From CAKRPJ01 sp934376955 (GTDB taxonomy: Bacteria > Bacillota > Clostridia > Lachnospirales > Lachnospiraceae): 64,000 bases of DNA. The notes beneath the pieces are model-generated. The model had not been told where the DNA came from. It saw nothing but the letters and a program-made list of their open reading frames with translations, and ran no database searches. This document shows positions 47,980 through 57,246 of the stretch, piece by piece. The stretch's first letter is position 1. Every line of letters starts with the position of its first letter. Location: positions 1 through 64,000 of the forward strand of contig CAKRPJ010000007.1 of NCBI GenBank assembly GCA_934376955.1, in the 5' to 3' direction. Position numbers and translations under genes: made by a program.

Positions 47980-49035
47980 ATGGATACGAAGATAATAAAA
48001 ATTTCAGACAAAATGAATATAAAGAAAGAGGAGCTTGCAGAGGCAGGAGAGATCCTGAGAAACGGAGGTCTGGTGGCATTCCCAACGGAGACGGTTTATG
48101 GTCTGGGAGCCAATGCCCTTGATGAGGCAGCGGCAAAAAAAATATATGCCGCCAAGGGGCGTCCCTCCGATAACCCATTGATCGCCCATATTTCCTGCAT
48201 GGAGGAGCTTCCGGCGCTGGTAAAGGAAATTCCGGAGGCAGGAAGAAAGCTTGCAAAAAAGTATTGGCCGGGGCCTCTCACGATGATCTTTTCCAAAAAG
48301 GACATTGTGCCCTACGGAACGACAGGCGGCCTCGATACGGTGGCAGTCCGCATGCCGTCGGATCCGATCGCAAACTGCCTGATCCGGCTTGCGGGAGTTC
48401 CGATCGCAGCGCCGAGCGCCAATACCTCAGGACGTCCGAGCCCGACAAAGGCGGAGCACGTGATCGAGGATATGAACGGTAAAATAGAGATGATCATCGA
48501 CGGAGGGGAAGTCGGAATCGGCGTGGAATCTACGATAGTGGATGTGTCAGGCCCTGTTCCCACCCTGTTAAGACCCGGAGCCATAACAATGGAGATGCTC
48601 ACAGAAACACTGGGACATGTGGAAATCGACCCGGCGATCTTAGGGCCGATGCGGACAGATATCAAGCCGAAGGCACCGGGGATGAAGTACCGCCACTATG
48701 CTCCGAAAGCGGATATGGTTCTGGTGGAAGGAACAATGGAGAATGTAGTAGCGTATATCAACCGAGAGGCAAAAAAGGCTGTGGAGGCCGGAAAAAAAGT
48801 CGGCATCATCTGCACGGAGGAAAGCCGGATGTTGTATCCGGAGGGGCTCCTTGAGGTAATAGGCAGCAGGAATCAGGAGGAAACGGTGGCCCATAATCTG
48901 TTTGCCGTTCTCCGGGATTTTGATGAACAGAAGGTAGATTGTATTTTTTCCGAGAGCTTTTCAAAAGACCGTCTGGGACAGGCGATCATGAACCGGCTGT
49001 GCAAGGCGGCGGGATACCACATTGTAAACGTCTAA
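47980..49035 (+). CDS. tsaC: L-threonylcarbamoyladenylate synthase (Sua5/YwlC type)
   Basis: 351-residue enzyme making the threonylcarbamoyl-AMP used for t6A37 tRNA modification. YrdC domain: GEILRNGGLVAFPTETVYGLGANALD, then AAKGRPSDNPLIAHI and AAPSANTSGRPSPT. The C-terminal Sua5 domain (about 235-350) marks it as the long Sua5 form. Start at 47980 (MDTKIIKIS) resembles relatives; a GTG at 47944 is an alternative, and neither has an ideal ribosome binding site. Followed by the dCMP deaminase 33 bp on. Confidence 0.93.
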   Translation: MDTKIIKISDKMNIKKEELAEAGEILRNGGLVAFPTETVYGLGANALDEAAAKKIYAAKGRPSDNPLIAHISCMEELPALVKEIPEAGRKLAKKYWPGPLTMIFSKKDIVPYGTTGGLDTVAVRMPSDPIANCLIRLAGVPIAAPSANTSGRPSPTKAEHVIEDMNGKIEMIIDGGEVGIGVESTIVDVSGPVPTLLRPGAITMEMLTETLGHVEIDPAILGPMRTDIKPKAPGMKYRHYAPKADMVLVEGTMENVVAYINREAKKAVEAGKKVGIICTEESRMLYPEGLLEVIGSRNQEETVAHNLFAVLRDFDEQKVDCIFSESFSKDRLGQAIMNRLCKAAGYHIVNV

Positions 49036-49068
49036 ACAGATGTTCGGATACAGGAGGAGAACGCAGAT

Positions 49069-49557
49069 ATGTCAGATAAGAGAAAAGGATATATTACATG
49101 GGATGAATATTTTATGGGAGTTGCCAAGCTGTCGGCAATGCGCTCCAAGGATCCCAGTACGCAGGTGGGAGCCTGCATCGTAAGTCAGGATAATAAGATC
49201 CTGTCAATGGGATACAATGGATTTCCCAAGGGCTGCTCAGATGATGAATTTCCATGGGGAAAAGGAGATTCCGATGAGTATAACGACAAATATGTCTATG
49301 TGACTCACAGCGAGCTGAATGCAATCTTAAATTACCGGGGCGGAAGTCTGGAGGGGAGTAAGCTTTATGTGACCCTGTTTCCGTGCAATGAATGTGCCAA
49401 GGCCATCATTCAGGCGGGGATCCGCACGATCGTATACGAGAGCGACAAATATGCGGATACACCTACAACAAGAGCATCCAAGAGAATGCTGAATGCGGCA
49501 GGTGTCCGCTACTATCAGTATAACCCTACAGGAAGAAAGATCGAATATTATGTATAA
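49069..49557 (+). CDS. Deoxycytidylate (dCMP) deaminase, ComEB-like
   Basis: 162-residue zinc deaminase giving dUMP for thymidylate synthesis. Zinc and catalytic residues are in HSELNAIL and PCNECAKAII; the start DEYFMGVAKLSAMRSKDPSTQVGACIV is typical. AGGAGG precedes ATG. Its stop abuts the radical SAM gene. Confidence 0.95.
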   Translation: MSDKRKGYITWDEYFMGVAKLSAMRSKDPSTQVGACIVSQDNKILSMGYNGFPKGCSDDEFPWGKGDSDEYNDKYVYVTHSELNAILNYRGGSLEGSKLYVTLFPCNECAKAIIQAGIRTIVYESDKYADTPTTRASKRMLNAAGVRYYQYNPTGRKIEYYV

Positions 49558-49572
49558 ATGCCGGAGGCGGGT

Positions 49573-51348
49573 ATGAAATTTTTACTTGCGGCGATCAACG
49601 CCAAATATATTCACTCGAATCCGGGTATCTACAGTCTCATGACATTTGCTAAAAAGCGGCTGCCGGAGGCTGAGATCGAGATCGGCGAGTATACCATCAA
49701 TCACCAGATGGAACAGATATTACAGGATATTTACAGGAAAAAGCCGGATTTTGTCGGCTTTTCCTGTTATATATGGAACATTTCGTATGTGCTTGCCCTG
49801 ACAGAGGATCTTCATAAGGTACTCCCGGATACGGAAATATGGCTGGGAGGGCCTGAGGTATCTTATGATGCAGTACAGGTGTTAAAACGAAGACCCGAGA
49901 TTCGCGGGATCATGCGCGGCGAGGGCGAGCTGACCTTTTCAGAGATCGTAAGCACTTATGTGGAAAACGGGGATCTGAAGAATGCAGACGAGCTTCGCGG
50001 CATTACCTTCCGGGACGAGGATGGGAATATCCGTGAGAATCCCCCGCAGCGTCTTCTCTCAATGGATGAGATCCCCTTCTATTATAAGGAGATGGAGGGC
50101 TTTGAAAACAGGATCGTATACTACGAAAGCAGCCGTGGCTGCCCGTTTTCCTGCAGCTACTGCCTGTCCTCCATCGACAAATCGGTACGCTTCCGAGGTT
50201 TGGAGCTGGTAAAGAAAGAGCTGGAGTTCTTCCTTGAACACCGCGTTCCTCAGGTGAAATTTGTAGATCGGACATTTAATTGCAAAAGAGAGCATACTTT
50301 GGGAATCTGGAGGTACATTATGGAGCATGATAATGGTATCACCAACTTTCATTTTGAAGTATCGGCGGATCTTTTTGACGAGGAGGAGCTGGAGCTGATC
50401 GGCCGGATGCGTCCGGGTCTGATCCAGTTAGAGATCGGCGTGCAGTCTGTAAATTCCGATACGATCACAGAGATCCGGAGAAAAATGGATCTGGATAAGC
50501 TCGCAGCAGCGGTGGCCAGAGTTCATGGATATAAAAATACACATCAGCATCTGGATCTGATCGCAGGACTTCCTTATGAAGACCTGACGTCCTTTTTACA
50601 TTCCTTCGATGCCGTGTTCCGGATGGAGCCGGATCAGCTCCAGCTTGGCTTCTTAAAGGTTTTAAAGGGCTCCTTCATGTCAGAAAAAACGGAGGATTAC
50701 GGTCTTTTATATCGTGCAGAGCCTCCGTATGAGGTACTGTCCACCCGCTGGCTTTCCTACGGTGATGTGATACGCTTAAAGGCAATGGAAGCAATGGTGG
50801 AGATATATTATAACAGCGGACAGTTCGCCAATACCATAAGGCGGCTGGAAAAGGAATTTCCTTCTCCCTCTGCCATGTTTCTTGCATTGGCCGGATACTA
50901 TGAGGAGAATGGACTTTCCGAGATCAGCCACAGCCGTCTTGCCAGATATGAGCTCCTTTACCGGTTTATCTGCGGCCGGGTAACGAAAAAAGAAGAATTG
51001 TCAGCCTACAGGGACTGCCTGATGCTGGATCTGTATCTGAGAGAGAATATAAAGAGCCGTCCCTCCTTTGCCGGCGATCCGTCACCATTTAAAGAGCCGA
51101 TCCGGGATTTCTTTATCCGGGAGGCAAAAGCTCCCCGCTGGCTTTTCGGATACGAGGGCTGTGACAGCCGGCAGTTAAGTAAGATGGCTCACCTTGAAGT
51201 CATGGAAGATGGCAGCTTCCTTCTTTTTGACTATAAAAACCGGGATCCGCTTTCCTATAACGCTCGCGCGATCCGCTTTTTGCTGAAAAAAGGAGATGAG
51301 GATGGAAAGGAGGAGCTTTGCTATGACGGATTCGTATGTGGCAATTGA
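49573..51348 (+). CDS. B12-binding-domain radical SAM protein (DUF4080)
   Basis: 591 residues. N-terminal cobalamin-binding-like Rossmann region (about 1-140, KFLLAAINAKYIHSNPGIYSL). Radical SAM core with the cluster motif CPFSCSYC (CxxxCxxC) after ESSRG. C-terminal DUF4080 (about 400-591). Start at 49573, five bases after GGAGG. Reaction unknown; relatives methylate or rearrange unactivated carbons. Overlaps the exonuclease gene by 26 nt. Confidence 0.9.
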   Translation: MKFLLAAINAKYIHSNPGIYSLMTFAKKRLPEAEIEIGEYTINHQMEQILQDIYRKKPDFVGFSCYIWNISYVLALTEDLHKVLPDTEIWLGGPEVSYDAVQVLKRRPEIRGIMRGEGELTFSEIVSTYVENGDLKNADELRGITFRDEDGNIRENPPQRLLSMDEIPFYYKEMEGFENRIVYYESSRGCPFSCSYCLSSIDKSVRFRGLELVKKELEFFLEHRVPQVKFVDRTFNCKREHTLGIWRYIMEHDNGITNFHFEVSADLFDEEELELIGRMRPGLIQLEIGVQSVNSDTITEIRRKMDLDKLAAAVARVHGYKNTHQHLDLIAGLPYEDLTSFLHSFDAVFRMEPDQLQLGFLKVLKGSFMSEKTEDYGLLYRAEPPYEVLSTRWLSYGDVIRLKAMEAMVEIYYNSGQFANTIRRLEKEFPSPSAMFLALAGYYEENGLSEISHSRLARYELLYRFICGRVTKKEELSAYRDCLMLDLYLRENIKSRPSFAGDPSPFKEPIRDFFIREAKAPRWLFGYEGCDSRQLSKMAHLEVMEDGSFLLFDYKNRDPLSYNARAIRFLLKKGDEDGKEELCYDGFVCGN

Positions 51349-52117
51349 TCTGGAAACAACCGGCCTCGGGGCAAAAAAGGAGAAGATTATAGAGATCGGT
51401 ATGGTAAAGGTTAAGGGCGGCGAGGTCGTTGATACCTTTCATACGCTGGTCAATCCCTATCGTCAGATACCGGAACGGATCGTAAAGCTGACCGGGATCT
51501 GTGATGAAATGGTGCAGAATGCCCCGGGTATCGAAGCAGTTCTCCCTTCTGCCATCGCCTTCTGTGAGGAGCTCCCTATCTTAGGCCATCAGATTATTTT
51601 TGATTATGGATTTCTTGTCCAGGCGGCAGTAAACCAGAAGCTGACATTTGAACATTCCGGTATCGATACATTAAAGCTTTGCCGGAAGCTTATGCCTGCC
51701 GAAGCAAAGAAAAATTTGTCGGAGGCCTGTGTGTATTTCGGGATCCTTCCGGATACCTCCCACAGGGCTCTTTCGGATGCTATGTCCGCCCATAAGCTCT
51801 ATGGGAAATTAAAGGAGAAATACGGGAGCGAAAAAAAAGAACTATTTTGTGATATTCCGCTGCAATATAAGGCCAAAAAAGAGCGAACGGCCTCGAAAAG
51901 GCAAAAACAGCACTTGCAGGATTTAATAAAATATCATAGAATAAATGTAACTGTCGCCATTGACCACCTGTCCGGAAACGAGATCTCAAGGATGATCGAC
52001 AAGATCCTCTTTGCTTACGGAAGGATTCCCGAAGCGGAACGCAGACAGGCGGATATACGGCAGGAAAAGGCCGACGGTAAGCCAAAAGCCAAAAGCAGCG
52101 GAAAAGCCTGCTGCTAA
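51323..52117 (+). CDS. DEDD 3'-5' exonuclease (DnaQ-like)
   Basis: 264 residues. ExoI YVAIDLETTGLG, ExoII around HQIIFDYGFLVQAA and ExoIII SHRALSDAMSAHKL with His and Asp, as in DnaQ/PolC epsilon-type nucleases. A basic C-terminal extension (about 185-264) ends GRIPEAERR... and GKACC. Start at 51323, nine bases after GGAGG, within the end of the radical SAM gene. Confidence 0.88.
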   Translation: MTDSYVAIDLETTGLGAKKEKIIEIGMVKVKGGEVVDTFHTLVNPYRQIPERIVKLTGICDEMVQNAPGIEAVLPSAIAFCEELPILGHQIIFDYGFLVQAAVNQKLTFEHSGIDTLKLCRKLMPAEAKKNLSEACVYFGILPDTSHRALSDAMSAHKLYGKLKEKYGSEKKELFCDIPLQYKAKKERTASKRQKQHLQDLIKYHRINVTVAIDHLSGNEISRMIDKILFAYGRIPEAERRQADIRQEKADGKPKAKSSGKACC

Positions 52118-52140
52118 AAATGAAAAAAGAGGTGAAGAAA

Positions 52141-52257
52141 TTGCTTAATATGAATGATAAAAAGACAAGAAAGATTTTTTCTACAGTTGTGATCGTACTC
52201 GTTGTACTTGCAATGGTACTTCCGATGATCCTTGGCTCTCTTATGTCTGTGTTATAG
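52141..52257 (+). CDS. Small single-helix membrane protein (DUF4044-like)
   Basis: 38 residues from TTG 52141 (GAGGTG seven bases upstream): a basic start NDKKTRK, then one hydrophobic helix FSTVVIVLVVLAMVLPMIL. An ATG at 52120 or 52150 is an alternative. Resembles the tiny DUF4044-type proteins common in Firmicutes. Lies between the exonuclease and VanW genes in a tight plus-strand run. Function unknown. Confidence 0.65.
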   Translation: MLNMNDKKTRKIFSTVVIVLVVLAMVLPMILGSLMSVL

Positions 52258-52275
52258 TTAAATCAGGAGAAATTT

Positions 52276-53820
52276 ATGAAACGATCTGTGTGGTGCGCCA
52301 GTGCGGCGGCCGTTGCGGCGGGAATGATCCTTATCGCACCGATGTCCACGCGCGCGGAAAGTAAGCTTCCGTCCGGTATTTCTGCTGCTGGGATCAGCCT
52401 TGAGGGAATGACGGAGGAGGAAGCCGGAAAAAAAATAAGTGATTATGTAGAAAAACAGCTCGATCAGGCGTTGACTCTCTCTATAGAGGGATCTGAGACA
52501 AAGGCGTCTGCGGACGCACTGGGGATCTTATGGGAGAATAAAGAAGCCATAAAGGATGGGATCCATGCGGCAACGCCCGCCGGAAGCCTGATAAAGCGTT
52601 ATATGAAAACGAAGGAGCTCTCGGTATCACCGGTAGAGCTTCTGGTGGAGCTGGATATGGATGGGGAAAGGCTTACGGCCTTTATCCATGAAAACTGCCC
52701 GGATGCCGTACCGGATGCGGCAGACGCTTCCATTTCCAGAAAAGATGGGAATTTTATCGTCACTCCGTCTGTAACCGGGAAAACAGTCGATGCAGAAAAT
52801 ACAAAAAAGAATCTGAATGAAGCGATCAATACAGGGCTGGAGGACAGCTTAAAGCTTCAGGTAGCTGTAGAAGCAAGGGAGCCCCGGATAAAAACGGAGG
52901 ATCTTTCTTCTATTAAAGATGTGCTGGGAACCTATTCTACAGATTTTAAAACGAGTGGAGCGGCACGTTCTACCAACCTCGCAGTAGGGACGGCAAAGAT
53001 CAACGGACATGTCCTTCTTCCCGGAGAGGTTCTTTCCGGATACGAATGTATGCATCCGTTTACCTTAGAGAACGGCTACAAGACAGCAGGAGCCTATGAA
53101 AATGGAAGATCTGTGGACAGTATCGGAGGAGGAGTCTGTCAGATCGCAACGACTCTTTATAATGCGGCTCTGCGGGCAGAAATGGATATTGTGCAGAGAC
53201 AGAACCATTCCATGCTGGTATCGTATGTGAAGCCATCTATGGATGCGGCCATTGCCGGAACGTATAAGGACATCAAGATCGGCAATCCGTATGATACGGC
53301 GCTCTATATAGAGGGCTATACCTCCGGAAAAACGCTGACCTTTACGATCTATGGAAAAGAAACAAGACCGTCAAACAGAACGGTAAAATATGAGTCGGAA
53401 ACTCTGCAGACGATCGATGCGGGGCCACCGATAGAAACAGTGGATCCGTCCCTTCAGCCGGGGCAGAGAGTCCGCGTAGAGTCTGGACATACCGGTCTTA
53501 AATCAAAGCTGTATAAATGTGTCTATGTGGACGGCGAGCTGAAGGAAAAGACGCTTTTGAACACGGATTCCTACAAAGCTTCCAAGGCAGTCTACCGTGT
53601 CGGACCGGAAGCACCGCCGCAGGAAACGGCAGTATCGGTTCCTCCGGCAGGAACGGAACCGGCGGCAGTGGAACCTTCTGCACCCACCGCAAACGAAGGG
53701 CAGACCGAAGAATTTCAGCAGACAGGGCCGGGGGCTTCTGCCGGGCCGGAAATAGCACCGCAGGGGTCCGGATATGAAGGGCCGTCAGCGGAAAATATAG
53801 GCCCGGGCTTTGAACCGTAA
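52276..53820 (+). CDS. VanW family secreted protein
   Basis: 514 residues. Signal peptide (1-27), a PG_binding_4 domain (about 80-200), then the VanW domain (GTYSTDFKTSGAARSTNLAVGTAKINGHVLLPGEVLSGYE ... VGGGVCQIATTLYNAAL-like, here IGGGVCQIATTLYN), then a G5-like segment (about 365-440) and a Pro/Ala/Glu-rich tail. AGGAGA precedes ATG. Extracellular, probably peptidoglycan-associated; biochemical role unknown. Function in vancomycin resistance is not implied. Confidence 0.9.
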   Translation: MKRSVWCASAAAVAAGMILIAPMSTRAESKLPSGISAAGISLEGMTEEEAGKKISDYVEKQLDQALTLSIEGSETKASADALGILWENKEAIKDGIHAATPAGSLIKRYMKTKELSVSPVELLVELDMDGERLTAFIHENCPDAVPDAADASISRKDGNFIVTPSVTGKTVDAENTKKNLNEAINTGLEDSLKLQVAVEAREPRIKTEDLSSIKDVLGTYSTDFKTSGAARSTNLAVGTAKINGHVLLPGEVLSGYECMHPFTLENGYKTAGAYENGRSVDSIGGGVCQIATTLYNAALRAEMDIVQRQNHSMLVSYVKPSMDAAIAGTYKDIKIGNPYDTALYIEGYTSGKTLTFTIYGKETRPSNRTVKYESETLQTIDAGPPIETVDPSLQPGQRVRVESGHTGLKSKLYKCVYVDGELKEKTLLNTDSYKASKAVYRVGPEAPPQETAVSVPPAGTEPAAVEPSAPTANEGQTEEFQQTGPGASAGPEIAPQGSGYEGPSAENIGPGFEP

Positions 53821-53833
53821 TACAGGGGAAAAT

Positions 53834-54400
53834 ATGAGAAAAATAGACAGAGCTCCCCATGGAATGGGGAAATTTATGCCGGGACAGGATCTGGTCGTTG
53901 CCGGAGTGATAGGAAAGTTCGGTGCAAGAAAAGCCATGGAAACAAGATCGGCGGCATTAACCGCCCGGTTTCATCCGACGTTTCTTGATCGGCTGGAAAA
54001 ATCGGTAAACGAAACGATCGATCTTACTCCGGATCGTATGGAGAAGCTTGCAGTTACTGAATGGGAGTATGTGGAGGAGGGCGGCATTTTGGCCGCCCTC
54101 TGGAACATATCAGGGGCGTATGAGCAGGGAATATCCTTTTCCCTGTTAAAGATCCCGGTCTCTCAGGAAATTATTGAGGTATGTGAGCTCCTTGATCTTA
54201 ACCCATACCGTCTTTGGTCGGGTGAGTGCCTTTTGCTTGTAACAGACCACGGACAGGATCTGGTGGACTGTCTGACCGAACAAAAGATCCGTGCCGCTGT
54301 GATCGGAAAGGTAGATCAGGGAATTGCAAGAAAAATGACGGGAGTAGGCCAAACGGGATTCCTCGAAAGACCCAGAATAGATGAGGTAGAAAAGCTATGA
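53834..54400 (+). CDS. AIR synthase-related C-terminal domain protein
   Basis: 188 residues corresponding to the C-terminal half of PurM/HypE-type proteins (EEGGILAALWNISGAYEQGISFSLLKIPV, then DLNPYRLWSGECLLLVTD). The ATP-binding N-terminal half of the family is absent. Start at 53834, after AGGGG. Stop overlaps trmL by 4 nt (ATGA). Likely not purine synthesis; role unknown. Confidence 0.75.
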   Translation: MRKIDRAPHGMGKFMPGQDLVVAGVIGKFGARKAMETRSAALTARFHPTFLDRLEKSVNETIDLTPDRMEKLAVTEWEYVEEGGILAALWNISGAYEQGISFSLLKIPVSQEIIEVCELLDLNPYRLWSGECLLLVTDHGQDLVDCLTEQKIRAAVIGKVDQGIARKMTGVGQTGFLERPRIDEVEKL

Positions 54401-54888
54401 ACGTTGTACTTTATGAGCCGGAAATGCCGGCCAATACAGGAAATATAGGAAGGACCTGCGTGGCCACCGGTACGAGGCTCCATCTTATAGAGCCGCTGGG
54501 CTTTAAGCTCAGCGAAAAGCATCTTGTCCGGGCCGGACTGGATTACTGGGATAAGCTTGACGTAACGGTATACAGTGATTTTCAGGATTTTTTAAACCGA
54601 AATCCGGGAGCAAAGCTCTATATGACAACGACAAAGGCCAGAAAGGTTTATACAGACGTGAAGTATGATCCGGACTGTTTTCTGATGTTCGGGCCGGAAA
54701 GCCGGGGGATCCCGGAGGAGCTCCTGGTGGAACACGAGGAGTCCTGCATCCGGATCCCTATGTGGGGCGATATCCGCTCCCTGAATCTTTCCAATTCCGT
54801 CGCGATCGTGCTATATGAGGCACTGCGTCAGAATGGTTTTGAAAAGATGACCATGGAAGGTCATCTTCATCATTTAGAATGGAAATAA
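54397..54888 (+). CDS. trmL: tRNA (cytidine/uridine-2'-O-)-methyltransferase
   Basis: 163-residue SPOUT methyltransferase modifying the wobble base of tRNALeu. NVVLYEPEMPANTGNIGRTC, LFGPESRGIPEELL and IRSLNLSNSVAIVLYEALRQ form the trefoil-knot SAM site. Translationally coupled to the gene before it. Confidence 0.96.
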   Translation: MNVVLYEPEMPANTGNIGRTCVATGTRLHLIEPLGFKLSEKHLVRAGLDYWDKLDVTVYSDFQDFLNRNPGAKLYMTTTKARKVYTDVKYDPDCFLMFGPESRGIPEELLVEHEESCIRIPMWGDIRSLNLSNSVAIVLYEALRQNGFEKMTMEGHLHHLEWK

Positions 54889-54890
54889 AA

Positions 54891-55382
54891 TTATAATTCA
54901 AGGTCACCGGTGTTATATCGGGTGACAGGTTTCTTCCAAAAAGCCCTTATGGATTCGATCCGGGGCTTTTTATATTGGAGATAGATCTTATTTTTCGGAG
55001 GCCAGTTAAACATCATCTGGAAGCGTTCATCCTCGGTCATGGCTTTTTCGGAAAAATAGATATACAGAGTTCCGGTCTTTTTTTTGTTTATCTGACGGAA
55101 AACCTTAGAACCGGCAACGCCGACCTCAACGATCTGATCCCAGCGCAGCGTTTTGATGACCTTTCCGAGAACAGAGCGGCTGATCCCGTCCGGGCCGATG
55201 GAGATCACCGAGCCGTGGGATAAGGAGATCATAAGAAAAAGCAGGGTGATCAAGGTGAAAATAATGGATACTGCCGTTCCCTTTAAAAGAAAAGTGGTCA
55301 CAGCCAGAACAGCAGATAAAACTGTAGTGGACAGGGAAACGACCAGCTGAAAAGGGTTGACGATAAATCGTGAATCTTTCAT
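54891..55382 (-). CDS. Membrane protein with PH-like domain, unknown function
   Basis: 163 residues. Two N-terminal transmembrane helices (about 12-55) followed by a beta-rich segment (SVISIGPDGISRSVLGKVIKTLRWDQIVEVGVAG) resembling bacterial PH domains. Convergent with trmL, two bases apart. It is followed on its 5' side by the yhaN-like gene, 20 bp away, in the same direction. No function assigned. Confidence 0.65.
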   Translation of the reverse strand: MKDSRFIVNPFQLVVSLSTTVLSAVLAVTTFLLKGTAVSIIFTLITLLFLMISLSHGSVISIGPDGISRSVLGKVIKTLRWDQIVEVGVAGSKVFRQINKKKTGTLYIYFSEKAMTEDERFQMMFNWPPKNKIYLQYKKPRIESIRAFWKKPVTRYNTGDLEL

Positions 55383-55402
55383 TTGTGGAAACTCCTTTAA
55401 AT

Positions 55403-57238
55403 TTAAATTTCGGTAAGAGAAAACGGGATCTGGTTGGCCCGGAGCATCTGTGCCTCCCGGCGATGACAGGTAAAGATAAGCATCTGACTGCTGCAGGCCT
55501 TAGCGAGCCAGCAAAGTGCAGTGCGAAGCCGTTCGTCATCGTACTGAGTAAAGCTGTCATCAAAGATAAGCGGAAACGCTTCCCCGCTGCCCTGCAGCAG
55601 CTTTGCCGCAGCCAGTCGGAGTGCGAGGTACACCTGATCCATAGTTCCGCTGCTGACGCTTTCAATCGGAACGAGCTTATAGCGGGTGTTTAAGAACACA
55701 TTGAGGCTCTCATCGATACTCATACTGTCATAGACACCTCTGGTAATTCCGGTAATGAGGCGGGACGCTTCTTTATTCAGATAAAGGCCGAAGGAATCCC
55801 GGATCGAGGAGGAGAGCTCGGTCATCGTCTCCTGCGCAAGATCGATGGCGGCGATCTGCTCCCGAATCCGGTCATTTTCTGCCAGAACGCGTTTTAATGC
55901 GGCCGCCTGATTTTTGCAGTTATTCAGGTGCTCCAGACGTTTTTCAAGCTCCCACTGAGTCCGCTGCTGCTTTTCGATCATTTCACTGCAGGAATTTTGA
56001 CGCTGCTGTAAGGAGTTTAAATCCTCCATGTGCTTTTTCAGTTCTTCCTCCGATTTCTGTATCATTTCACACAGAGTAGAAAATTCTGCCATTCTTGCCC
56101 GAAACGCGGTCATGGCATCCTCAGAAACAGAGGGATCCCCCAGATATTGATTAAAACAGCCGGATAAAATATCCGTATTTTCCTTGAGAATGCGCGCGTA
56201 TTTTCGGCTCTTTGCCGTGAGCAGGCAGCCGAGGACGAGAAATAAAACAGCGGCTGAGCCTAAAATTGCGGCAAAGGGAAGAAGGGAACGGGCACCGCTA
56301 ACGATAGAATATCCTGCGGCGCCGGTACAGCCGGCACAGAGAAGAAACAGGAGCACAGACAGGATCCTGCGCGATCTCTTTTTACATTGTGCCTGCGCCT
56401 CCAGATAATTTTTATAGCCGGCCTCACATCGTTCCAGACAGTCCGTTACAGAGGCCTGACCGGTAAACTGGCTTTTTTCCAGAACCTGTCGGGCATTATT
56501 TATTTTCTCCTCCAGAGCAGTCTTTTCGTTTTGGGTATTCTCGATAACCCCCTTGACCTGAGAACGCATCGTCTGGTAGGAGGAGAGCTGGTTTTCATAC
56601 TGCGGGGAGGCGATCTCTGCATCTACGCTGCGGATCTCGGCGAGAAGGGCGGTATATTCCCTTGAGGCATCCGGCACCAAACCGGCCTCCAGCTCCTTCT
56701 TCTGGTTTTTTAAAAGCGCGGTTGCCTTGGTGATGTTTAAAGAAATATTGCCGGTGGTGTTCATATTGGCAATATAGTTTTTCAGCTCACTGACCATTCC
56801 GTCCTCGGTGGCGCTTTTCAGCTGTCCGATACTGATGGTATTATTATAGGTAATTTCATTTAAGCCGTTGAGAATGCGGTTCATAAGAGCCTTTGAGGGC
56901 TCCTCCTCCAATCCCCGCGTTTCGTTTATGATCCTTACGGAGCGATCTTCCTTCCTGAATTTCCGCTCGATCCTGTATATGAAGCCATTGCTTTCCAGCC
57001 GGATCCAGCCGGCGTAGGAGCCGCTGTTTTCCCACGGCTCAAATTTGGAATAGAGATCGTTTCGGGAGGCGCGTCCCCGTCCCCGTTCGATGCCAAAGAG
57101 CATTCCGCGTATAAAAGTATGGAGCGTTGATTTTCCGGCTTCATTTTTTCCGTAGATCACATTGATCCCGTCTTCCAAGGAGATGGTACGGTCATGGAAT
57201 TTCCCGAATCCGTCAATATGAAGTTCAAGCAGTTTCAT
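55403..57238 (-). CDS. YhaN/SbcC-like AAA ATPase with coiled coil
   Basis: 611 residues. Split ABC-type ATPase: N-terminal Walker A GKNEAGKST with the DGFGKFHDRTI start, and C-terminal signature VSSGTMDQVYLALRLA plus Walker B PLIFDDSFTQYDDERL. Between them is a coiled coil (about 160-470) interrupted by two hydrophobic helices (about 290-345). B. subtilis YhaN has the same layout. Pairs with the SbcD-like nuclease encoded 8 bp upstream, as in yhaO-yhaN. Probably DNA end processing, perhaps at the membrane. Confidence 0.87.
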   Translation of the reverse strand: MKLLELHIDGFGKFHDRTISLEDGINVIYGKNEAGKSTLHTFIRGMLFGIERGRGRASRNDLYSKFEPWENSGSYAGWIRLESNGFIYRIERKFRKEDRSVRIINETRGLEEEPSKALMNRILNGLNEITYNNTISIGQLKSATEDGMVSELKNYIANMNTTGNISLNITKATALLKNQKKELEAGLVPDASREYTALLAEIRSVDAEIASPQYENQLSSYQTMRSQVKGVIENTQNEKTALEEKINNARQVLEKSQFTGQASVTDCLERCEAGYKNYLEAQAQCKKRSRRILSVLLFLLCAGCTGAAGYSIVSGARSLLPFAAILGSAAVLFLVLGCLLTAKSRKYARILKENTDILSGCFNQYLGDPSVSEDAMTAFRARMAEFSTLCEMIQKSEEELKKHMEDLNSLQQRQNSCSEMIEKQQRTQWELEKRLEHLNNCKNQAAALKRVLAENDRIREQIAAIDLAQETMTELSSSIRDSFGLYLNKEASRLITGITRGVYDSMSIDESLNVFLNTRYKLVPIESVSSGTMDQVYLALRLAAAKLLQGSGEAFPLIFDDSFTQYDDERLRTALCWLAKACSSQMLIFTCHRREAQMLRANQIPFSLTEI

Positions 57239-57246
57239 TTTTCGTA

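Noticed and set aside
52276..53820. VanW gene as evidence of a vancomycin resistance cluster
   Set aside because: No vanH/A/X/R/S genes are nearby; VanW-domain proteins are common in Firmicutes without this role.
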